From Synechococcus sp. PCC 6312 (lineage in GTDB: Bacteria; Cyanobacteriota; Cyanobacteriia; Thermosynechococcales; Thermosynechococcaceae): 64,000 nt of DNA. A program made the translations under genes and the position numbers. Under the pieces are notes generated by a model, which was given only the letters and a program-made list of their open reading frames with translations, did no database searches and was not told the origin of the DNA. This document shows, one piece after another, positions 48,230 through 59,400 of this stretch; position 1 is the first letter of the stretch; each line of letters begins with the position of its first letter. The stretch covers positions 2,729,501 to 2,793,500 of the forward strand of contig NC_019680.1 in assembly GCF_000316685.1 (NCBI RefSeq). Reading direction: 5' to 3'.

Positions 48230-50512
48230 TTATTTTTGAATCCAAAACCAGCTAGCTTTAGGTTTTGTTTCTACGTTTGGATCGTTACTAAACCATCCAC
48301 GTATGACTTTTCCATCTGAAAAGGTAGCTTCCGCTTCAATAACATCCGGTCTAAATGGAAAAGCACGATTATATGGCTCGTTTTTATATCGCCCTAGATT
48401 TACAACTAATTCAACCGTTGGAGGTTTTGGACGTGGCCCAGAAGGACAAGTTTTACCTTCCCTAATAATTTTATCATAGGCTGCTTTTTCCTTTTCGTAT
48501 TGAATACCAAGACGAGTTAGATAAGCATTAATATCTTTACCAAACTGATTATACCCTCCCCTGTTAATACTAGGATTTTGAGACATGAAATTAAATCTAT
48601 TGCGATCAGAACCGCCAAGCACTTTGGGAGTAATGTGACCTCTATGCTCTTGATCTAATCCTGGGTGAGTATAAAGACCACCCCAAGGTATTGCTCGTCG
48701 TTTACTTTCCCCATTTGGTATAGGTGTGTACTCAATCTTGGCTCTTGTTGTATCTTCAATAATTCTATGATTACCAATAATCGGTTCTCTGCCAGAAGAG
48801 CCTGGTGTCCTTAGCGGGATTGAAGGGAATTGTATTCCTAACGGGGTTAACGACGGTATATAGGATTGCTCTTGGCCATTATCTATATATCTGTCCCCAC
48901 TTGACAAAACGATTACTCGTTCTTGGCTTATAACCTTGCCATCTAGTCCTAGGGGATCAATGAGGTTAGTCGGGCTATTTCTAACATAGCGATAGAGATT
49001 GGTATCCCCTGCATTAAAGCCAATCGGGTCTTCACCAATAAACCCGCCTGTTCTAGGATCAAAATACCTACCTCGGTAATAAGTTAACCCGGTTTCCGCA
49101 TCCGGTTCTCTGCCCGTATAACCAAAGCGGAAATAAACCGTTGGGTTTGTCTGAGCCGTGGTCTGACCAAAGCTGTCATAACTGATGTGATTAACAGGGA
49201 TGCCAGCCTCATCCACTAAGTCTCTCACCGTCCCCTGATGGTCAGTCAGTGACCAGAGGGTATTGCCCTGTGCATCCTCCTGGGCCAACACTTGATCCAC
49301 CTGAGGCCCGTGCAGGTAACGGTAGGTCTGATTCCCCTCCCCATCAAAGACCAGAGCAATGTGGTTGCCATCATAAACAAACCGTTCTGTCGTCGCAGAA
49401 GCTACACCACTCCCATCTGGGTCAACGGTCTTAGCAATACGACGATTCTCAAAATCATAGGTATACGTCACCTGCTGCGTGATTGTGCCACTACTATCCT
49501 TGGTAACTACCTCCACCAACCGATTGCGATAATCCCAACCGTACTGAGTGACTTCTCCCGTCGCAATATTAGTTCGACTGGTTCTGTTGCCTTCGTTGTC
49601 ATACGTGTAGGTATACGTGCCATCACTCAGCAGCTGGTTATTGACTCCAGTGACATAACCCGCATTCGTGCGATTGCCATTCTCGTCATAGCTGTAGACC
49701 TCATCACCCTGGTAGTCATAGTCTGCCCCTAAGAGTTGGTCACGCTGGTCATAGGTGTAGTCATTGATGCCATCAACAGAACTGATGCGAGTAATCCGAT
49801 TCGCCGCATCATAGGTCAACCCATAGGCCGCCAAGACCGTATCCAGATGACTGTGGCTGAGATGCGTTAACCGGCCGCCCAGGTCATAGGTAAACTCACT
49901 CTCGGCTACCGATTGACTCCCCGCTAAATCCCCAAAGCGGCTGAGACTCGTCATCTGACTGGCAGCGTCATAGCCCATATCTACTCGTTTCTGACTCACC
50001 CCATTGCCACTCTGAGTGATCTGAGTCGTGCGGTTGAGGGCATCGTAAGTGAACTCCTCAATGCCAGCGGCTTGGCCATTAATCCGGTCTCTGACAAAAC
50101 GCAGGTTGTTGACTGCATCGTACTCGTAGTCAAAGACGACATTCGGCACACCCACAGTCCCGGCATTGTCGGTACGGGTTAAGCGTCCGGCTAAGTCATA
50201 GGTGTAGCCATAGCGGGCAGTGGGGTCAGTCGCTGTAGTGAGCTGACTGGCAGCATCATAGGTGTAACTCAAACCATAAATTGGCTGGCCTGCACCATCT
50301 AGCCACTGCTCGCTGGTTTGACGATCCAAGCCATCGTAGCTGTAACTCAGTCTGCGGCCATTGCGGTCGGTCATCCCCACCTGATTGCCCACCGCATCAT
50401 AGCGATAACTGCGGCTATGGCCTAGCGAATTAGTATCACTCACCCGACGGTCTAAGGCATCGTAGGTATAAGTGGTCGTGTTATTGACCGGGTTAGTAAT
50501 ACTGAGGAGGTT
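48230..50512 (-). CDS. Displaced Rhs C-terminal fragment with NS-type endonuclease tip
   Basis: The frame is open from about 50512, with GTG 50443 the first possible start. It holds YD repeats, the Rhs core end (FRFGYTGREPDAETGLTYY, then DPRTGGFIGEDPIGF and NLYRYVRNSPTNLIDPLGL), then a tip of about 230 residues. The tip has HRGHITPKVLGGSDRNRFN and SQNPSINRGGYNQFGKDI, resembling the DNA/RNA non-specific endonuclease fold (Endonuclea_NS_2). It has lost the N-terminal secretion part, so it can work only after recombination into the main rhs gene. Confidence 0.8.
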   Translation of the reverse strand, partial: NLLSITNPVNNTTTYTYDALDRRVSDTNSLGHSRSYRYDAVGNQVGMTDRNGRRLSYSYDGLDRQTSEQWLDGAGQPIYGLSYTYDAASQLTTATDPTARYGYTYDLAGRLTRTDNAGTVGVPNVVFDYEYDAVNNLRFVRDRINGQAAGIEEFTYDALNRTTQITQSGNGVSQKRVDMGYDAASQMTSLSRFGDLAGSQSVAESEFTYDLGGRLTHLSHSHLDTVLAAYGLTYDAANRITRISSVDGINDYTYDQRDQLLGADYDYQGDEVYSYDENGNRTNAGYVTGVNNQLLSDGTYTYTYDNEGNRTSRTNIATGEVTQYGWDYRNRLVEVVTKDSSGTITQQVTYTYDFENRRIAKTVDPDGSGVASATTERFVYDGNHIALVFDGEGNQTYRYLHGPQVDQVLAQEDAQGNTLWSLTDHQGTVRDLVDEAGIPVNHISYDSFGQTTAQTNPTVYFRFGYTGREPDAETGLTYYRGRYFDPRTGGFIGEDPIGFNAGDTNLYRYVRNSPTNLIDPLGLDGKVISQERVIVLSSGDRYIDNGQEQSYIPSLTPLGIQFPSIPLRTPGSSGREPIIGNHRIIEDTTRAKIEYTPIPNGESKRRAIPWGGLYTHPGLDQEHRGHITPKVLGGSDRNRFNFMSQNPSINRGGYNQFGKDINAYLTRLGIQYEKEKAAYDKIIREGKTCPSGPRPKPPTVELVVNLGRYKNEPYNRAFPFRPDVIEAEATFSDGKVIRGWFSNDPNVETKPKASWFWIQK

Positions 50513-50514
50513 GT

Positions 50515-50754
50515 TTATACGGCTCTTTCAATAAAGTAGTCATACTCACTTAGATCAATTTTGATATTAGTGAATCCTTGTAGAAAACTTGCATGAGCTT
50601 CCTTGATTGGGTGGATGTATGAAATCGGATCATCAGGAGGGAGATTGAGTAAGTTGCGTAACTTAGCCAAATCTACTTCCTTTAAGACAGTTTCTCCTAT
50701 GAACTGATCACCTTCTTTTGCATACCATGTAAGTTCCAAACAAATATCTTGCAT
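50515..50754 (-). CDS. Colicin E3-type immunity protein
   Basis: This is 79 residues. CLELTWYAKEGDQFIGE matches LDLTWFDKSTEDFKGE of colicin E3 immunity protein, and NIKIDLSEYDYFIE matches its QIDISDNEYFV. It starts 15 bases after the E3-type rRNase tip ends, which confirms the pairing. Its end touches the truncated start of the next rhs fragment. Confidence 0.85.
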   Translation of the reverse strand: MQDICLELTWYAKEGDQFIGETVLKEVDLAKLRNLLNLPPDDPISYIHPIKEAHASFLQGFTNIKIDLSEYDYFIERAV

Positions 50755-50769
50755 TTCCTCGTCCCATGA

Positions 50770-51168
50770 TTAAGGTTCTACTCTTCGATTGTTATCTGCA
50801 GGCTTAGTTTGTTCACCAGTTATAGGATCAAATTCCCCTTGATGCTTACCTTTCTTGTCATATTTCTCTACAGTCCCATGTTGGTAATCCCACTCATAAA
50901 TATTACCCTTATCATCTTTCCAACGTTTACGTAAATGGCCTCCACCTTGCACAGAAGTCTTAGGTTTAACTCTTTGTGTGTCGGGAAATGCAGGTAAATT
51001 TTTAGGGGGTAGTATCGGTTCACTACTTGATCCAATCGATGATTCGACGAAAGGAGGAACCAGGCCCTCTGCTGGATTCTCTGGAAATCCTGGTACTTGC
51101 GGTAGCGGTATGCGTAGAATCCGACAAATACCTTCTAATGCTTCTCCCGCAGCACCCCACACCCCAGT
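50770..51168 (-). CDS. Displaced Rhs tip with colicin E3-type rRNase domain
   Basis: It has no normal start; the open frame enters through the conserved junction GAAGEALEGICRILRIPLPQ. A Pro-rich linker leads to the toxin: GGGHLRKRWKDDKGNIYEWD, then YQHGTVEKYDKKGKHQGEFD and NNRRVEP. This matches the E3/cloacin 16S rRNA nuclease, and the catalytic D, H and E in EWDYQHGTVE are present, with Arg near the end. A 174-base miniature element abuts its 5' side. The E3 immunity gene follows. Confidence 0.87.
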   Translation of the reverse strand, partial: TGVWGAAGEALEGICRILRIPLPQVPGFPENPAEGLVPPFVESSIGSSSEPILPPKNLPAFPDTQRVKPKTSVQGGGHLRKRWKDDKGNIYEWDYQHGTVEKYDKKGKHQGEFDPITGEQTKPADNNRRVEP

Positions 51169-51342
51169 CTATAGAACCCATTTGAAATCTAATGCTTATT
51201 TTGCAAGCCTTTCAGCCCCCTTGTTTTCGTTGATTTTAAGACAAATCACTCTCAAAAACCTATTGCGTCGTTAGAGTGCCAAATTAACGGTTGCCTGAAA
51301 GCACGCAATTCCGTTGGGAAAGATGTCAAACAGGTTCTATAG
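51169..51342. mobile_element. Miniature element with CTATAGAACC ends
   Basis: Perfect 10-base terminal inverted repeats CTATAGAACC (51169-51178) and GGTTCTATAG (51333-51342), with further similarity inward (TTTGAAAT against TTTGACAT). It has no ORF. It lies exactly where homology of the E3 tip to the rhs junction ends. Confidence 0.7.
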
Positions 51343-51396
51343 GTCTATGTAAGTGTGGTGTTATCACTAATACCGTCTTGACAAATAATTCTATAA

Positions 51397-51909
51397 TCAT
51401 GAAGCGTTGCGCCACTCAGTAAACAGATTACTACTCAGTAAGTTAGGGGCAACTTTATTAACTAACTGTAAGAAATTTTCCTTAATATTTAATAACTGTA
51501 ATAAAATATCTTCCTTGGTCATTAGGATTGAGGCTGGGTGGGGAGTCCAAGACGTGCCACTATAGCAACTTATTTTGATTAATCCATTATTTTCGTTAAA
51601 ATCTAGTCTGCGCTGGATCCCCTGCTCATAAAAGTCCAAAGAAAAAGGATAGTTTCCTTGATCGAGTGAGTAAATGCTTTCTGGAATTTGTTCGAGAATT
51701 GAAGCCAAGTCTGTAGCAACATCTACAGGCCAAATATCTTGTCCAAAGCCACTTACCCTAAACTTAATAGCTCCTGTATCTTCAAAGATTTCACATAATT
51801 CCTGAATAGTGGCATTAATATCATTATCTTGGTCATTATGGCTAAGGGATTGATCTACTTGGACAAAGTCTTCCAAATCTTTGCTAATTTCTATAGTTAG
51901 TGTAAGCAT
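51397..51909 (-). CDS. Candidate immunity protein of the unknown Rhs tip
   Basis: This 170-residue acidic protein begins MLTLTIEISKDLEDFVQVDQ and has DTGAIKFRVSGFGQDIWPVD and TPHPASILMTKEDILLQLLN. It starts seven bases after the tip at 51917 stops. I recognise no family. Position directly after a toxin tip and acidic character suggest immunity. Confidence 0.68.
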   Translation of the reverse strand: MLTLTIEISKDLEDFVQVDQSLSHNDQDNDINATIQELCEIFEDTGAIKFRVSGFGQDIWPVDVATDLASILEQIPESIYSLDQGNYPFSLDFYEQGIQRRLDFNENNGLIKISCYSGTSWTPHPASILMTKEDILLQLLNIKENFLQLVNKVAPNLLSSNLFTEWRNAS

Positions 51910-51916
51910 ACTGTTT

Positions 51917-52469
51917 TTACCGCGCTAGAACAGGATATCCAGTTTTGTAACCTCCACCAATTTTTGGAACGACTGTAGCATAATTAGTAGAAACTATCGA
52001 CCCATCAGGCATGATCACTTGTCCAAGACCCTCTGGTATCCTTACAGTCACTGGCGCAGTCAATTCGCTGACCTCTGATGTATTCTTTAGAAATTCTGCG
52101 GCAGCTTTGTTATCTGTCCATTGTCCCTGTGGTTGATTAGTGCTAGCTGCTCGCCCTCTCAATCTCTGGGTATTTTGGTTACCAGCACCGTGTCTCTCAA
52201 AGGTGTGGCCAAAGGTTGACCTACTCTTAGGAGACCAATTGGGAACACCATTATTCTTATTTGATTCGAGGAAAGGAGGAACCAGGCCCGGTGCTGGATT
52301 CTCTGGAAATCCCGGTACTTGCGGTAGCGGTATGCGTAGAATCCGACAAATACCTTCTAATGCTTCTCCCGCAGCGCCCCGGTCGATAGGGCCATGTCCA
52401 GTATGGTTCGGTATCCTCAGAGGTGGTGCAGTTCTAGGACGATTGATGTCGTTAAAGTCAATGCCCTAG
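51917..52469 (-). CDS. Displaced Rhs tip of unknown activity
   Basis: The frame opens after a TAG near 52470 with GIDFNDINRPRTAPPLRIPN, runs through the same junction as the main gene (GAAGEALEGICRILRIPLPQ), then a tip of about 110 residues: STFGHTFERHGAGNQNTQRL, GQWTDNKAAAEFLKN and IGGGYKTGYPVLAR. The FGHTFERHG start and GQW...AAAEFL look like a small nuclease domain, but I cannot name it. The immunity candidate follows. No promoter or start exists, so it is a silent cassette. Confidence 0.72.
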
Positions 52470-52474
52470 GTACA

Positions 52475-52942
52475 TTAAATTTCTACTTTTAGTTCAAATA
52501 TTTCGTTGGTTGTTGTTCCTAAATTTCTTACTAACCCAAAACGTACCCTATCAGGAATTAGTTGATGAATATCAATTACATTAAGATCACTCCCTAAAGT
52601 AGCAACCTTTAAGAACAATTGTTTTTCGTTCTCAAACTCAAATGCAATCAAACTCAATTGCTCCTTATCTCCATCCTCTCGATGAACTGATATGAAACTT
52701 CGATCGTAGTAGTTGTTTCGCACAAGACCATAATCAGCCAGTGGGTTATAGTCAATCAAAGCTTCAGAGAGAGAAGCTACTACGATTTTCTGGAATAAAA
52801 GAGTGCATATTTCATCGTAGTCGTCGTAAGCAGCAAAAATCGTGATTGGAATTTTTGCTCGAATCAACCAAGGTGACAATGCAAGCAATGCACCTTTAAA
52901 AAGGTTAACAAGCTCAGTTATCGAAACGCTCCAGATGCTCAT
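52475..52942 (-). CDS. Candidate immunity protein behind a tip remnant
   Basis: This 155-residue protein starts MSIWSVSITELVNLFKGALL, with AKIPITIFAAYDDYDEICTL and VRFGLVRNLGTTTNEIFELK. ATG 52942 overlaps the stop of the 48-residue tip remnant (ATGA), so the two are coupled, as toxin and immunity genes are. No family is recognised. Confidence 0.68.
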   Translation of the reverse strand: MSIWSVSITELVNLFKGALLALSPWLIRAKIPITIFAAYDDYDEICTLLFQKIVVASLSEALIDYNPLADYGLVRNNYYDRSFISVHREDGDKEQLSLIAFEFENEKQLFLKVATLGSDLNVIDIHQLIPDRVRFGLVRNLGTTTNEIFELKVEI

Positions 52943-53085
52943 AATCCCCCTCCATGTAATTGATTGATGAGCCTGAGTTCATCGGCTGTGGGAAGACGCT
53001 TATCTCCAAAGCCTTGACCAGGAATAACAGGTTTCACTCGATCTTTGGTAATGTCCAGGATGACCTCAACTTGTTCATTTTGCAT
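52939..53085 (-). CDS. Rhs toxin tip remnant, 48 residues
   Basis: ATG 53085 to TGA 52939 encodes MQNEQVEVILDITKDRVKPV, then GFGDKRLPTADELRLINQLH and GGGL. The ending KRLPTxxELxLINxLHGG resembles the C-terminal end of Rhs toxin tips, with the junction and most of the tip gone. It is followed by a coupled immunity candidate. The ATG may be accidental. Confidence 0.5.
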   Translation of the reverse strand: MQNEQVEVILDITKDRVKPVIPGQGFGDKRLPTADELRLINQLHGGGL

Positions 53086-53111
53086 TCATTGTAAAATCAG
53101 TATTGTTAAAA

Positions 53112-53426
53112 TTAGGTGTTTGAGTCTTCCTTGCGAAGATAAACCCAAGTTGCTGAAGTATCTTCTAAACTTATAGACTTGGGATAGTCGATTTGCTTAC
53201 ATTCTAAGTTGACTTGATGCTCAGAGCATGAAGATATTATTTCCGTTTCAACAAATCCCATAGACTCTCTATCACCATCACTTATAGTTCCATCAAAGAT
53301 TGCATAAATATTGATGCTTTGAGAGTTCCATGAGCATGCTACTCCTCTCAAGGATTGACTCACTTCTCCCAGGAGTGCATTTTGCAGTGTAAGTAGAATT
53401 CTGATTCTTAGGTCATTCGAGTTCAT
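53112..53426 (-). CDS. Candidate immunity protein of the Ntox50-like tip
   Basis: This is 104 residues from ATG 53426 (MNSNDLRIRILLTLQNALLG), overlapping the rhs stop by 14 bases. It has SLRGVACSWNSQSINIYAIF and ends TWVYLRKEDSNT. The pattern of strands with late ...VYLRKE resembles a small immunity family found after toxin genes; I cannot give its name. The overlap ensures coupled synthesis with the toxin. Confidence 0.7.
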   Translation of the reverse strand: MNSNDLRIRILLTLQNALLGEVSQSLRGVACSWNSQSINIYAIFDGTISDGDRESMGFVETEIISSCSEHQVNLECKQIDYPKSISLEDTSATWVYLRKEDSNT

Positions 53427-56400
53427 TTGATTTTGGCCTTGCTGGGACAATGTGAACATCTTTTTTACTATAGCGAATAGTACCAATCGTTGTAGGAATT
53501 TTGATACCAGTATCTTGATCAACAAAATTCCCAATGGTCTCACCAAAATCTACTCTTTCATTTGATCCAGGCTGACCAATAGGAATTTTATTTGCTGCTT
53601 GTCCTTTGCCAGCGAATTGATCTATTAACGATTGGGGATTTGGGTGAGTCAGTTCACTTCTACCAGGGATGAATCTTCTATGTCCAGGTATATGACGACC
53701 TTGTTTATCTGGGTTAATAGTATTTGATTCGAGGAAAGGAGGAACCAGGCCCTCTGCTGGATTCTCTGGAAATCCCGGTACTTGCGGTAGCGGTATGCGT
53801 AGAATCCGACAAATACCTTCTAATGCTTCTCCCGCAGCACCTCGGTCGATAGGGCCATGTCCAGTATGGTTCGGTATCTTCAGAGGTGGTACAGTTCCAG
53901 GAAAATTGATGTTGTTAGAGCCGCCAATGCCTTGATTGCCCGTGGTAATCGAGTTGCCTATAGCAGTCCAGGCCGCTACACCGGCCATAAACCAAGTGCT
54001 TACAACTTGGCCGGCTAAATCGGATAAAGGATTCTCTGATAGCTGCAACCCACTGGGGTCAGTGAAGTTAGTCGGACTATTACCAACATACCGATAGAGA
54101 TTCGTATCCCCGGCCCTAAAACCAATGGGGTCTTCACCAATAAACCCGCCTGTTCTAGGGTCAACATACCTGGCCCGGTAGTAGGTCAGCCCCGTTTCCG
54201 CATCCGGTTCCCGGCCCGTATAACCAAAGCGGAAATAAACCGTTGGATTGGTTTGATTGGTAGCATTCCCAAAACTGTCATAGGTAATGTGATTAACAGG
54301 GATGCCAGCCTCATCAACGACATCTCTCACCGTCCCCTGGTGGTCACTTAACGCCCATAACGTATTGCCCTGTGCATCCTCCTGGGCCAACACTTGGTCA
54401 ATCTGCGGGCCATGGAGATAACGATGAATTTGGTTCCCCTGCCCATCAAACACCAAAGCAATGTGGTCGCCATCGTAGACAAACCGCTCTACTTCAGCCG
54501 GAGCAGCACCATCTCGATCTGAATCTACAGCCTTGCTGATCCGGCGATTCTCAAAATCATAGGTATAGGTAACTTGTTGAGTAATTGTGCCACTGCTATT
54601 CTTGGTAACCACCCCCACCAAACGATTGCGATAATCCCAACCGTACTGAGTGACCTCTCCAGTGGCAATATTAGTTCTCCGGGTGCGATTCCCTTCCTGG
54701 TCATACTCGTAGGTATAAACCCCATCACTGAGAAGCTGGTTATTGACTCCAGTGACATATCCCGGATTCGTGCGATTGCCATTCTCGTCATAGCTGTAGA
54801 CCTCATCACCCTGGTAGTCATAGTCTGCCCCTAAGAGTTGGTCACGCTGGTCATAGGTGTAGTCATTGATGCCATCAACAGAACTGATGCGAGTAATCCG
54901 GTTCGCTGCATCATAGGTCAACCCATAGGCGGCTAAGACTGTTTCCAGGTGACTGTGGCTGAGATTGGTTAACCGGCCGCCCAGGTCATAGGTAAATTCA
55001 CTCTCGGCTACCGATTGACTCCCGGCTAAATCCCCAAAGCGGCTGAGACTCGTCATCTGGCTAGCTTTGTCATAGCCCATATCGACTCGTTTCTGACTGA
55101 CCCCATTGCCACTCTGGGTGATCCGAGTCGTCCGGTTGAGGGCATCGTAACTGAACTCCTCAATGCCAGCGGCTTGGCCATTAATCCGGTCTCTGACAAA
55201 ACGCAGGTTATTCACCGCATCATACTCATAGTCAAAGACGACATTCGGCACACCCGCAGTCCCGGCATTGTCGGTACGGGTTAAGCGTCCGGCTAAGTCA
55301 TAGGTGTAGCCATAGCGGGCAGTGGGGTCAGTCGCTGTAGTGAGCTGACTGGCAGCATCATAGGTGTAACTCAAACCATAAATTGGCTGGCCTGCCCCAT
55401 CTAGCCATTGCTCAGTAGTTTGACGATCTAGGGCATCGTAGCTGTAACTCAGTCTGCGCCCATTGCGATCCGTCATCCCCACCTGATTGCCCACCGCATC
55501 ATAGCGATAACTGCGGCGATGGCCGAGCGTATTCGTATCACTCACCCGACGGTCTAGGGCATCGTAGGCATAAGTAGTCGTGTTATTGACCGAGTCAGTC
55601 AGACTGAGGAGATTACCTTCCGGGTCGTAAGTATAGGTCGTCGCTTTACCCAAAGCATCAGTTTCTTGCTGCACCCGATAGAGCATGTCATAGGTATAGC
55701 GAGTTTGCTGCTGGAGCGCATCGGTGAGAGCAACGACATTACCCATCGCATCATATTGAGTCACAGTCGTCTGGCCGAGAGGGTCTGTAATCCCTGTGAG
55801 CCAGTTACGGGCATCATAGCTGAGGCGGGTGGTGCGGCCCAACTCGTCGGTGGTGGCAGTGAGATTACCAACAGCATCGTAGTCTGTGGTGGCCGTGTCG
55901 CCCAGAGGGTTAATGGTCGTCGTGCGCCGGTTGAGGGCATCGTACTGGTAGCTCGTGGTTCGATTCAGGGCATCGGTGAGGGAGATTAGGTTACCAGTGG
56001 GGTCATAGCCATAGCGAGTCGTCTGCTGTAGGGGGTCACTCACCTGGGTCAGCCGCTCTAAGGGGTCGTAGGTATAGCGGGTAGTTCGGTTCAATTGATC
56101 TGTCAGAGCCAGGAGATTGCCGACCCCGTCATACTGGTAGCTGACCCTGCCCTCGAGGGGGTCGATGACCTGGCTGAGGCGGTTGCGGTTGTCGTAGGTG
56201 TAACGAGTGAGCCGTCCCAATTGATCACTGCTGCTGAGCTGATTGCCCACTTTATCGTAGGTGTAGCGCATCACCCCACCGAGGGGGTCGATCATTTGGC
56301 TGAGGCGGTCTAGGTCATCATACTCGTAGCGGGTTTGATGCCCATTGCGATCCGTTTGGGCCACCAACTGATCCACTGGGTTATAGCGATAACTGGTACG

Positions 56401-59400
56401 TTGACCCAAGGCATCGGTTTCTCGGATTAATCGGTTGCGGGCATCGTAGGCATAACTAGTGCGGTTACCGAGGGGGTCAATCACGGCAGTGAGGTTGTCC
56501 GCCATGTCATAGCGGTAGGTGGTGCGGCTACCCACTGGGTCACTTGTCTCACTCAGGCGGTTGCGGGCATCGTAGCGATACTGAGTCCTGTGGCCTAAGG
56601 CATCCGTGACACTGGCCAAGTTACCGGCTGGGTCATAGCGGTAGGTGGTTTCTTCCCCAAGAGCGTCAATGGCTCGGGCCAGGCGGTTGAGGGGATCATA
56701 GGCATATTGGGTCGGGTGATTCCGGGGGTCGGTGGCCTGAATCAGGTTGCCCGCCGCATCATAGCTGAAGCTAGTCACTGGAGAGGTGAGGGGGCCGGCT
56801 CCATCCGGGTCTGATTCGATGACTTGAGTGAGGCGATTTAAAGAGTCGTAGCGGAATTCAGTGCGGGAGCCGTTCTCATTAATTTCGCTGATGAGATTGC
56901 CGGCCGCATCGTAGCTAAAGTGCTGCTGGGCCTGCTCCGGTCTCCCCTGAGCCAGGGTGAGGCGGATCAGTCGCCCGAGGCTGTCATAGTCATAGTTCAT
57001 GATCCGACCGAGGGGATCTGTAACTAAGTCCACCCGGCCCTGAGCCGTGTAGGTATAGCGAGTCACGACATCATCCGTACCCCCTACATCCCCCACCACT
57101 TGCGTCATGGAGAGACGGTTGCCGGTGGTCGGGTCAATCTCATAGAGCGTTTGCCGGCCTAACTCATCGGTCATAGAGGTGAGTTGGTTAAAGACCGGGT
57201 CGTAGGTGTAGTGTTGCTGGCCCAACTGAGAAGATGGTTCTATCGCTGCTTGTGTGACCCGAACGTTGTCAATGCCCCAGGATTCATCCGCCAGGCCTTG
57301 TAAGCCATTAGCCGCAAAACGAATCTGGGTGGTCGCTCCCGTGGCGGTAAAAGTGATGGGAATTTGGCGATAAATGGCATCACCAAAACTAGCAAATCCC
57401 AGGTTGATGCTAGCTCCCCCCTGATCTGGAGACCGGAAGCTTTGGGGGAAACCGGAAATATTGCTGAAGGTTTCATGGAAGGCCAACTGCCCATTAACTG
57501 AGACATCAAAATAGTCTGGCCCGTTGGTGGTGTTGCTCCCCTCCCAGGAATCGAGGGCATAGAAGTCAAAGGCCAGGGTGTAATTAACCCCGGTTTGGGT
57601 GGGCAGGGTCAGGGTTTGACTGCTGTTGCTCCACCGTCCAGAAAAGCGAGTAAAGCTATTAAGGTGCGTGGCATCAACTGCCCTAGCAGACCACTCGGCC
57701 CCAACTCCATTTTCAAAATCTTCCCGATAAACCAGTTGCTGACCCGCCAGATTATTGCCTAAAACCCGACCTAGAGGGGCCGCCTCTCCCGCCCAGTTAG
57801 GGCCATTGACCAAGGTGCCATGGTGAGCACCAGGTGTTTGGTCAAACGCTGTATCTCCCTGCCCTTCATCCAAGGGCCAATAGCCGATTAATCCCGCTTC
57901 ATTGCCGACTAAGCGGAGATTGGCCTGAAGCTCGGCTCGGGGGCGGGCGGTATTCCAGAGCCGGACATCATCGAGTTGTCCTTGCAGAGCTGTACTTGGG
58001 GCACTGAGAGACGCTGTAGAGATGGGGGCATCGGTGGGGCGGGTGGCTAAGGGATTAACCGCTTGACGTTGGCCGTTGAGATACAGTTCCAGGCCGGCAC
58101 TCTGATCTAAGACGGCGGCAACATGGATCCAAGAAGTTTCTTGGTCTGGAGTGAGGCTGTTGTTACTAAAATTGGATTCAATTTGCCCCTTGTCGGCGTT
58201 GGCCACAACCAACAGATAGGGTTTGTTGGCAGCGGTGGTGGGCAGGCTAATGGTGGCTGCGGCATTGTAACTTTGGCCGGGTTCCAGGGGGGTGGTAGGG
58301 GAAATGACGGTCTGGCCGACGATAATGTCTGAGGCATCGAGAACTGTATCACTGGATGCGTAAACATAATCAGTCCAACGGGTCACGGCGGCGGTGTGAG
58401 TCCCCTGATTGGTCACACTCCAGGAAAGGGGAATCAAACTGCCCCAAGTTGGCGGGGGAGGAGCGTCAATCTCAGTCACAACCAAGTCTGGGGCACCTAG
58501 GGTGGCTAAGGCTTTGATGTTGTTCGCCTCATGGGTTTCAACTTGCTGCCTGTCTCGGTCAGTCGCCAGCAGGAGGTAAGGCTTACCCGTTGCGGTTAGG
58601 GGCACAGTCACGGTTTGATTCAGGGTATAGCTTGCACCTGGGGCTAGGGGTGCTGCATTATTCACTGGTGTACTGGCAACCAGAATATCGGTTGGATCCA
58701 GAATGGCATCGCTGGATGCATAGAGGTAGTCCGTCCAATTGCCTAGGGCTTTATATTGACTCTGGTTAGTCACCGTCCAAGAGACCGGTATGGGGGTTCC
58801 CCACGTCGCAGATTCGGGTGCGGTCAAGTTGGTCACCGCTAGGTCTGGGGCATCTAGGGTGGCTATGGCTTTGGTGTTGTTCGCTTCATTGGTTTCAACT
58901 TGCTGCCTATCTCGGTCAGTCGCCACCAGGATGAAAGGCTTACCTGTTGTGCTTAGGGGCACAGTCACGGTTTGATTCAGGGTATAGCTTGCACCTGGGG
59001 CTAGGGGGGTTTGACTATTAACCGCAAAACGACCTAGGACTGTATCGCTAGCGTCTAAGACCGCATCGGCTGAAACATAGAGGTAGTCAAACCAATCCCC
59101 TGGAGCTGTGGCAGCCCCTTGATTGACGACCGTCCAAGAAACAGCAATGGGTTCACCCCAGGTGCCATTCTGCGTAGTCGTGATGTCTGCAACCACTAAA
59201 TCAGGGGGGCTGATGGTCTGCACCGCTTTAACATTGTTGCTGGAGTCAGTTTCGCGTTGCTCCCTGTCTCGATTGGTAACGAATAGTAGATAGGGTTTGC
59301 CCAGAGTGCTACTGGGGATAGTGACTGTCTGGTTAATGGTGTAGCTAGAACCAGGAGCGAGGGGGGTCTGACTAATGATGGGGGCCTGGGAAATTAAGAT

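Noticed and set aside
54574..56313. Plus-strand ORFs opposite the YD repeats
   Set aside because: Repetitive antisense frames caused by the YD-repeat codon pattern.
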